Assembly (NCBI GenBank): GCA_009760855.2 | Contig: WPIO01000199.1 | Span: forward strand, 250,001-314,000 | DNA from: Cristatella mucedo | Taxonomy: Eukaryota; Bryozoa; Phylactolaemata; Cristatellidae | Length of the DNA stretch: 64,000 nt | Direction: 5' to 3' | Made by a program: the position numbers and the translations under genes | Shown: positions 57,441 to 64,000 of the stretch, one piece after another | Layout of the letters: each line of letters starts with the position of its first letter | Numbering within the stretch: position 1 is the stretch's first letter | The notes under the pieces: generated by a model | The model's input: only the letters and a program-made list of their open reading frames with translations | Database searches by the model: none | Told to the model about the DNA's origin: nothing

Positions 57441-58789
57441 GTGAATCGATGTTAAGTTCTATAAGAGCTGTGTTCTATACGAATGAATGGTATGTAAAAA
57501 AAACGTGGGCCCCGAATGACGAATTGTGAATCACTTGCAAGAGATTAGGCCTAATACTTAACGAGCTTTACAGAAAACTGTCGCAGCTCATGGTGTAGTG
57601 CCTCAAGGATGGAAACGTTATTTCTACGTGGTAGCACCGTGTTTATAAGGTTAGGGTCGTTATTTTTTCAGGTGACAGTTTTCAATGATTGAAGGAAAAT
57701 GCTAAACTAGACAGGCAGCGATATACTGTTCAGTTGAATAGTATTCACTAAACTCCTTTGTTACGCTTCTTATTCAGGGCAACTTTAGCCAACGACCTTA
57801 CAATTCATTCGTTATGATAAGGATTACTGCACTCACTGTAGGATCAATAATTAATTTCAGCAGTGCGAGTGTCCTGCATTTCAAAGCAATATAAGATCCG
57901 TCCACTCGCATACTGCAGAAATAAACATGTCTCAAAGTATTTGGGGATTTTTTTCACACTAAGTGATCCTAAAAGGACCCAGAAAAGCCGCGCACAAAAA
58001 ATGTCAAGCTCAATAGAAAAAAGCAAAAGCCTGCTGTAAGATGGCTATGCCAGCTGAAGTATAGTGTCCTGCAGCTTTGAGGAACAGCTACCTGTTGAAG
58101 ATTCATTCAAACAAATAAAACTAATCGAAAGCGTATTAATTATGTAGAGCTGTTAGGGACGGCTGCAGTGGATATCGTAACTGCATGAGAAACACGCCTG
58201 TTATTAACCACACGCGAGCTAGCATATGAGTTACGAATTAATGCATATTACATTAGCTGCACTACATTGAATTTTATCTTAGCCGAGCTTTTCCGGAGCT
58301 GCAGTGACACTTTCCGTTGAAATGAATTGATCTTGGGTATTCTCAGATGAAAGGGTGAGAGCCAAAAGTTAAAAGCTTTTCGACGCCACCCCTGGCACCA
58401 CTAGTCATCTTTTGTAATGTACCATGCAGCTCCTGCAATGTCACGTAGCAAATCTAAATAAGTATTCATTTATCTTTCTGCCCCTGTGACTAAATTGTTA
58501 TCTTTGATAATCTAGCTTTCTACTCACATGCACCATGAGCCTGCAATTCACCTTCGGCTTAGATCTGAACCTAGGAGGACCAGCACCTTTTGAGTCGCAA
58601 CTAATGACAAACCCATTGAAAGTTTTCACAATCATGGCTATCACTTAAACCGTTTTAACACTCAATTGTAGTTTTGCTGTGATCACTGTAAGCCCTATAG
58701 TACAACGAGCTATCACAACTCCCTTCCTCTACGATAACATGGCATCTGAACACTAACAGCTGCATACTTTCTCAAATGGAATGCCAATT
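57441..58789. other. Unassigned sequence
   Basis: Nothing recognised on either strand. Confidence 0.4.
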
Positions 58790-59335
58790 AACCGATTCTT
58801 TACGGGATATAAAAGCTTGAATCGGAAATTAGAAAACTTACTGCTCAAAATAGGCCCCACCAGCATTTCTCCTGATGCAGGTGCATGAAAGTTGGGCGTC
58901 CAGTTTCAGCTAGAACTTTTAATGTATAATCACGTAAGATCAGCGTCAATTCTATCTACATATATATTACTCAATATTTCTAACATGTGGGGTTGCTTAG
59001 ATATGGAATATGCATCAAAATGTGTCCATCCATGCAATAGCTAAATCAAGCCTTAGCCTCTCCGCTTGTTTGTCTACCTGAATGTACAACCAGGAGCGAC
59101 CACAGCTTGTACGAAACTCGACAGCTAGGCTTGTCTGTCGTGAACATTCCGTTAGCCACATCAGACCAATTCTCGCTAACCTGCACTGGCTCCAATTCAA
59201 TCAACTGATTGACTTCAAGGTTCAGTCACTCACTTTTCGTTTCCTTAATTATTTGGCTAAATGCCTGACTATCAGAACTGCTCCTCTATCATTATAAACA
59301 TCGCACCACTCTTCCTACCCGAGCAGCCTCGAGTG
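58790..59335 (+). mobile_element. L2-A LINE thumb/C-terminal fragment, old
   Basis: It begins with AAAACTTACTGCTCAAAATAGGCCCCACCAGCATTTCTCCTG (family GACTCTCAAAATTGGCTCTGCCAGCATATCTCCAG). The frame 59082-59297 reads STARLVCREHSVSHIRPILA and LQFNQLIDFKVQSLTFRFLN, as in the family's SAARLVCRERRSCHITPLLA. It ends after the HQAKHRTT-like position (CATCGCACCACTCTTCC). Several stops. Confidence 0.8.
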
Positions 59336-59939
59336 ACTTAAAGAACACTGGGGACCTTCAACTTACTTCTCCGACCATCGGATTAGTCATACATGCATGT
59401 CTGGCTGGAAGAGATACTGAGTAGATAGCTTATTCCACTCCTGAAAGTTGAAAGGCTGCTATCGGAGCATATTATGACTAGTCTAGTTTCTCTCAGTACC
59501 AGATACCAGGTATTCTGCTTATGTCAGCACTATGACTGTTGCTTTGACCTTTAATGGGCAGCATCTGCTGGGCCGGCTACATGACTAGAATACAATCCAC
59601 TTTATTAGCTTTTCCCAGTTAGTGAACAGCAATTTTAATTTCGCCTGTTGAATTTCCGCTTGCTAGAAGACTGGGGGTTACTCAGTCATGATCAGGCTGT
59701 CCAGAAGAAGCTAGATGTTTATTCTCACGAGCTTTCTTTTGAATCAGTTGCAATCAGATCCTCATCCAAGACAGTACCTCTCACTGTTGTGAGATACCGA
59801 CCTTATTCCGGATTTCTTAACTTGTTTATACGGGAATTTTTGGAATTTCTGAACTAAAATATTTTAGAGTGGCAGGCCGTAACTAATTGCAGGTCCTAGA
59901 TGTACTCCTTTGTCAGGCACAGTGAGGCAGCGACCTTGA
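59336..59939. other. Unassigned sequence upstream of the Tigger remnant
   Basis: The frame 59648-59857 (69 codons) shows no domain that I recognise. It might be part of the Tigger element's DNA-binding half, but I see no helix-turn-helix motif. Confidence 0.35.
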
Positions 59940-60680
59940 ATATGAAGGCAGCTAAGGACGTAGGACCTCGACTTACGTCTTCGTCTGCGACGAGATTCTC
60001 TTGCGGGCGAAGATGCCAACGAGGACTTACATATCGGCAGGGGAGACAGTGATGCCGAGTCACAAACCCATAAAAGGATAGGCCTCACCTGTGCACTGTG
60101 CGTCAACCCAAGTGGCGACTGGAAGATTAGGCTGTTGTTCATTGATCGTTCGGATAACTCAAGATCCTTTAAGTCGCACAAGTACATGAAAGTAAACTGC
60201 CGGTCATGTGGTGTGAAAACCCAGGGCTTGGATCACCAGGCAGTCCTTTGTGGACTGAGTGAGTTTGGTCTGTAACCCTGAATTTAGGAAATATCTCCAG
60301 GAAATTAACCTACCCCTGCCAACTCATCTCGCCCTGGATAATGTACCGGCTCACTCACCTCACCTCGGAGATGATATCTTTAAAGATTTCAAGTTTTTAA
60401 TGGTTATCTGCCTTCTGCCCAAATCAATTTCTATGCAGCAGCCCATGGACCAGCAAGTGATATCAAATTTCAAGAAGCTTTTCACCTAGGTTATATTCCA
60501 CTGCTGCTTTGAGGTGACCGAGAGCACAGACGTCATCTGTCAAGAGATCTGGAAGAACCACTATAATATCGTGTTATGCCTCAGAAAATTGCTTACGGCC
60601 TGGCATGGTGTTACAAAGAGGACATCCGACCTCTACGTAAAAGCAAATGTGGCCTGAGGTTTTGGGTGACTGAGTTCACA
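59940..60680 (+). pseudogene. pogo/Tigger-type DDE transposase remnant
   Basis: From 59974 the frame reads CDEILLRAKMPTRTYISAGE, the first-Asp block of a Tigger/CENP-B-like DDE domain (family YNCDETGLFWKKMPSRTYI). A frameshift near 60072 leads to KRIGLTCALCVNPSGDWKIR and LLFIDRSDNSRSFKS. Another before 60259 leads to FRKYLQEINLPLPTHLALDN (second Asp in LALDN), then LPKSISMQQPMDQQVISNFK (third Asp in QPMDQ). After a stop at 60489, translated sequence continues with FHCCFEVTESTDVICQEIWK and LTAWHGVTKRT, a known C-terminal signature of the family. The three catalytic aspartates are all still encoded, but in different frames. N-terminal DNA-binding domains and terminal inverted repeats were not found. 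The host gene family CENP-B/jerky is related, but the lesions favour a dead transposon. Confidence 0.88.
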
Positions 60681-61189
60681 TTAGGGAGAAATGAATGCAT
60701 AGTTTACAAGCTAAAATAGTTTATGGAATTTCTCTTTCACGTTCTCGTGCTATGGCCTCTGACTAGTCAGTGATGTAGGAACACAGTCAGTCTGATGTAC
60801 CAGTCTAGTTTCACTTTCTGCGAATGTCACCTACAGGTAATGTTGCTTGTAATAGCGTGCACTGGGTCAATTTGCACAAGCTCAAAATTGACTAATTGAA
60901 GAAAACCCTTTCAAGTGTGATCAACATGTTCGCCTTCTGCTACTTTTTAATAGCATCCAGTCAGGGGATGTGACTCACGAACTACAGGCAAGGTTATCGT
61001 GAATTTGAAATTTGCACGAGGTATTGATACTTTAGACAGAATCAAACATATAGTGTAAAAAAAAGATCCCAAGCAAGACTTACGGCGAAAGACCTGCTCC
61101 AGATAAGGGAATCTATTAAGTTTGATGAGCCAACGGATGGGGAGCCAACAAATGAAAAAGACCCAACGACGATGTGGGAGAGACTTTGC
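60681..61189. other. Unassigned sequence
   Basis: May include the 3' end of the Tigger element. I could not identify a terminal inverted repeat. Confidence 0.4.
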
Positions 61190-61362
<173 letters not shown>

Positions 61363-62356
61363 AGAAGACCGACACGACCTGTCTCTTTCGGAGTGATTTC
61401 AACGGCCCATCGCAGGTGACTCGGCGGCCGGCCTTCATCTTAGGACGTCCTCGACAGGCTGGCTCGTAAGGGACAAGATCAATATCGGGCGTGTCTTAGC
61501 TTTTTTGGCAAGGCAATTGAGACAGCAAGGGCATCTCAGTCTGCAAAATCTGCTCGATGGCCATCGGCATGCCCTTAAAGAAGGCACCGGGCAATTAGCC
61601 TGCCAGCTGGCTTCAGAGTTTCATTAATTCACTACCTGGGAGGATCGAGTAAAACCAAGTAACTCAACGTCATGCCGGAACTATTGCTGATGTACCCGTT
61701 ACCAGATGCCTGAATAATCATCAGCGATACGAAGAGACGACTGATTTCTCACACACGAGATGTTCTATTTGGCCTCGTTCTGTAGGTATGACTACCCTTC
61801 CAGGCTGCGACTGGCTCCGTGGCTGCAACTTAGACTCCATGCAATATACAAGGTCTTAATCGTAGGGCTGCTCGAGAAGTCTGGCTGCTACCTGCGGCTT
61901 TCCTGCACAGTCGCAATTTTGTGTCCTCTAGGGCATTCAGTGGCTACATTGACATTTCTATGCGCTGGCAGATAACTCGATGCTGAGTAGTGAACAAACC
62001 AGGGTGGCAAATGGAAAACTTTTACAACCTTAGCTAAATTAATAGCAAATTTCGTAAACGTAGTTGTGAAACATTCTATCAAACAGTAGCTGCTCAACAG
62101 TTACCTTCTAGAGAATCGATGCATAGAAAGCCCAATAGAGTAAAATAGAGAGAGCAGGCACGAGCAGTTTAGGTAGATAATTATATTTTGGTAGAAGATA
62201 TACTAGATAAAGACCACTACAAGCAATTTACTAATATTGCAGATATTTGAGACGAATAGACTACAATATAGAGAAACAAAGCTTTACACCTATAAGACTT
62301 ATACAAATGATATTACCGGGTATTACTCTGTAGTTAGACGACTTAAGCATGCATAT
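61363..62356. other. Unassigned sequence, ~1 kb
   Basis: No recognised repeat. Overlapping frames of about 70 codons on both strands at 61760-62097. Confidence 0.4.
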
Positions 62357-64000
62357 TAATAATAATATTGCACTTGATAAAGCGCCCTCAGAGAACTTAA
62401 TCTCTTTCTAGGCGCTTTACATTTGCTGCAAAGTGATACGCAATAGAATAGTAAGTAAAATCATGCTTGAAAAACAAACAAAATGAATAACATGGTTAGG
62501 GGTTACATGCACTGGGTCAGCATGCAAATGTGGTTAGTGGCAGCATGAACAGTGTCAGCACGCATAAGCACATCGAGGACGAATCACAAGGACCCACTAA
62601 ATGCTGTCCTAAATAGGTATGTTTTTAAGTTTCTTTTAAATGTGGTCAGGTCAGGGGATGTTCTGATGCAGGTCGGGAGGGAGTTGCAGGCTGTGGGAGC
62701 ATACGAGCTAAATGCACGGTCTCCAAAGGATTTAAGGTTTGTATGAGGTATTTCTAGACTGTTGGATTCCGAAAAGCGAGTGGTACGATGCTTTGCCTGA
62801 TGGGGTAGTATATCTGAAAGATAGGCTGGAGCCATAGAATGAAGGAACCTAACAGTGAGCGACAAAACCTTGAAGTCAATCCGTTGCTTGACTGGTAACC
62901 AGTGCAGGTCGGCGAGAAGTGGAGTAATGTGGCAACTGCGACGCTCACGACAGACAAGCCTAGCTGCAGAGTTTTGCACCAGCTGCAATCGCCTGATCGC
63001 ACATGCTAGTAGGCCAGTAAGCAGTGAGTTGCAGAAGTCGAGACGAGATGTCACGAATGCATGGACCAACTTGGACGTGGTATCCTTAGCTAAACAAGCC
63101 CTAATTTTAGCAATGTTATGAAGCTGAAAATAGGCTGATTTGACTGTGGAGCTGATGTGGTCGTCTAACGAGAGGTCGCTTTGGAATATGACACCTAGAT
63201 TTCGAGCTGATGCAACTGGAGATATGCTGGCAGAGCCAATTTTGAAAGTCAGCCTTTCCAATTTCTGAATAACACTAGGTTTGCCCATAAGTAGTAAGTT
63301 AGTTTTATCATCGTTCAGTTTTAGAAAATTTGCTGCCATCCATGATCGGATGTCATCAATGCATGCAGCAAGTGAGTTGAGAGAATTTGAGGTGCTCGAA
63401 GGCTGGGAGGGATCAAAGCAAAGGTACAACTGAGTGTCATTCGCATAGAAGTGAAAGCCTAGATTGTGCTTGGCAATCACATCAGCGAGAGGGAGAGTAT
63501 AAACGGTGAAAAGGACCGGACCTAGCAGACAGCCCTGAGGTACTCCATATTTTAGAGGTACTTCAGATGATCTTTGTCCATTCACGTCAACACTCTGGAG
63601 TCTCCCACTGAGATAGGACCTGAACCACTGCAGAGCAGTGCCAGTGATGCCCAGGCGAGATGAGAGGCGCTCTAGAAGAACTTTGTGATCGACGGTATCA
63701 AAAGCTGCCGAAAGATCGAGCAAAACAAGAAGAGACACTCTACCCATGTCTGCATTCCTAAGTAGGTCGTTGTATACTCGAAACAATGCTGACTCTGTGG
63801 AGTGATTAGCTCTAAAGCCAGACTGGAACTTACTAGCAAGGTGTGAGGTTTCGATATACGAGTTCAGCTGGTCTGCCACGACCCGTTCCAGTGTCTTTGA
63901 TAGGAATGGTAGAAGGGAGACTGGGCGGTAGTTGCTTAAGTTCTCTTGGTCTAGTGTAGCTTTCTTGAGAAGAGGCCTGACTACAGCTTTTTTGAAAGGT
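62357..64000 (-). mobile_element. L2-A LINE, best copy, runs off the window edge
   Basis: On the minus strand the element enters at 64000 in the stretch just before RT and ends in an (ATT)n tail at 62357-62371. The 3' UTR keeps the GCGCTTTACATTTGCTGCAAAG and ATAACATGGTTAGGGGTTAC landmarks. It is colinear with the plus-strand copies at 47095 and 48500 with few differences, so it is among the youngest copies. The 5' part lies outside the window. Confidence 0.95.
62584..64000 (-). CDS. L2-A reverse transcriptase and C-terminal region, partial, catalytic mutation
   Basis: An uninterrupted 471-codon minus-strand frame runs from the window edge to the stop at 62584. In order it contains VVRPLLKKATLDQENLSNYR, SLLPFLSKTLERVVADQL and the fingers FQSGFRANHSTESALFRVYN. 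Palm block A is LLDLSAAFDTVDHKVLLERL. The PQG loop reads VPQGCLLGPVLF. At the YADD box it reads YAND: the codon at 63439-63441 is AAT where the copy at 48500 has GAT. The thumb (LVHAFVTSRLDFCNSLLTG) and C-terminal domain (LPVKQRIDFKVLSL...WNSLPTC-like ACNSLPTCIRTSPDLTTFKR) follow. Loss of the first Asp of the box should abolish polymerisation in this enzyme class. The missing N-terminal part would carry the endonuclease. Confidence 0.9.
   Translation of the reverse strand, partial: PFKKAVVRPLLKKATLDQENLSNYRPVSLLPFLSKTLERVVADQLNSYIETSHLASKFQSGFRANHSTESALFRVYNDLLRNADMGRVSLLVLLDLSAAFDTVDHKVLLERLSSRLGITGTALQWFRSYLSGRLQSVDVNGQRSSEVPLKYGVPQGCLLGPVLFTVYTLPLADVIAKHNLGFHFYANDTQLYLCFDPSQPSSTSNSLNSLAACIDDIRSWMAANFLKLNDDKTNLLLMGKPSVIQKLERLTFKIGSASISPVASARNLGVIFQSDLSLDDHISSTVKSAYFQLHNIAKIRACLAKDTTSKLVHAFVTSRLDFCNSLLTGLLACAIRRLQLVQNSAARLVCRERRSCHITPLLADLHWLPVKQRIDFKVLSLTVRFLHSMAPAYLSDILPHQAKHRTTRFSESNSLEIPHTNLKSFGDRAFSSYAPTACNSLPTCIRTSPDLTTFKRNLKTYLFRTAFSGSL

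Overview
This 64-kb window looks like intergenic, repeat-dominated nuclear DNA from a eukaryote, most likely a non-vertebrate metazoan. I saw no operon-like gene packing and no rRNA or intact host gene. What is recognisable is decayed transposable elements of kinds common in aquatic invertebrate genomes: CR1/L2-clade LINEs, a FLYWCH-MULE (Mutator-like) transposase, a pogo/Tigger transposase and tRNA-derived SINEs. The species cannot be named from the sequence. A degenerate AGGGTTT 7-mer array at about 32.3-32.45 kb recalls the plant/algal-type telomere repeat and is a reason for caution about taxonomy.

Two LINE families dominate. Family 'L2-A' has at least 18 fragments on both strands. Its 3' end carries a TGTAAAGCGCCT-type motif and an (ATT)n tail. 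Family 'L2-B' has about seven fragments and appears to end in (TTACA)n. Most copies are 5'-truncated and broken by frameshifts. The best copy is on the minus strand at the right edge (62357-64000). Its 471-codon reverse transcriptase/thumb frame stays open to the window edge, but the catalytic YADD is read as YAND. A second long copy (48500-50605) keeps YADD but has frameshifts and a nonsense codon.

Layout. 0-3.4 kb: one SINE and otherwise unassigned sequence. 3.4-5 kb: L2-A copy lacking the RT core. 5.7-8.3 kb: a pair of unclassified repeats. 8.5-8.95 kb: long 8-mer microsatellite. 9.8-14 kb: two copies of a ~540-bp unclassified repeat, each followed by an L2 fragment. 14-18.2 kb: nothing recognised. 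18.2-20.2 kb: two inverted ~418-bp repeats that appear to have flipped the DNA between them and split an L2-A. 20.4-28.6 kb: successive L2 fragments and a SINE. 29.4-38.4 kb: a second unclassified repeat pair, a GAGCTCTGATTCGCT-type repeat cluster, a SINE and the AGGGTTT array. 38.8-40.4 kb: a ~190-bp degenerate tandem array followed directly by a 39-bp in-frame minisatellite. 42.5-44.6 kb: a FLYWCH-MULE remnant with tandem-repeat terminal sequence. 47-56.6 kb: dense nested L2-A/L2-B. 58.8-60.7 kb: L2-A fragment and Tigger remnant. 61.2 kb: (GA)n/(GACA)n. 62.4-64 kb: the best L2-A.

All calls come from reading the sequence and comparing copies by eye. Boundaries of old copies are good to perhaps 10-50 bp. 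No database search or alignment program was used.
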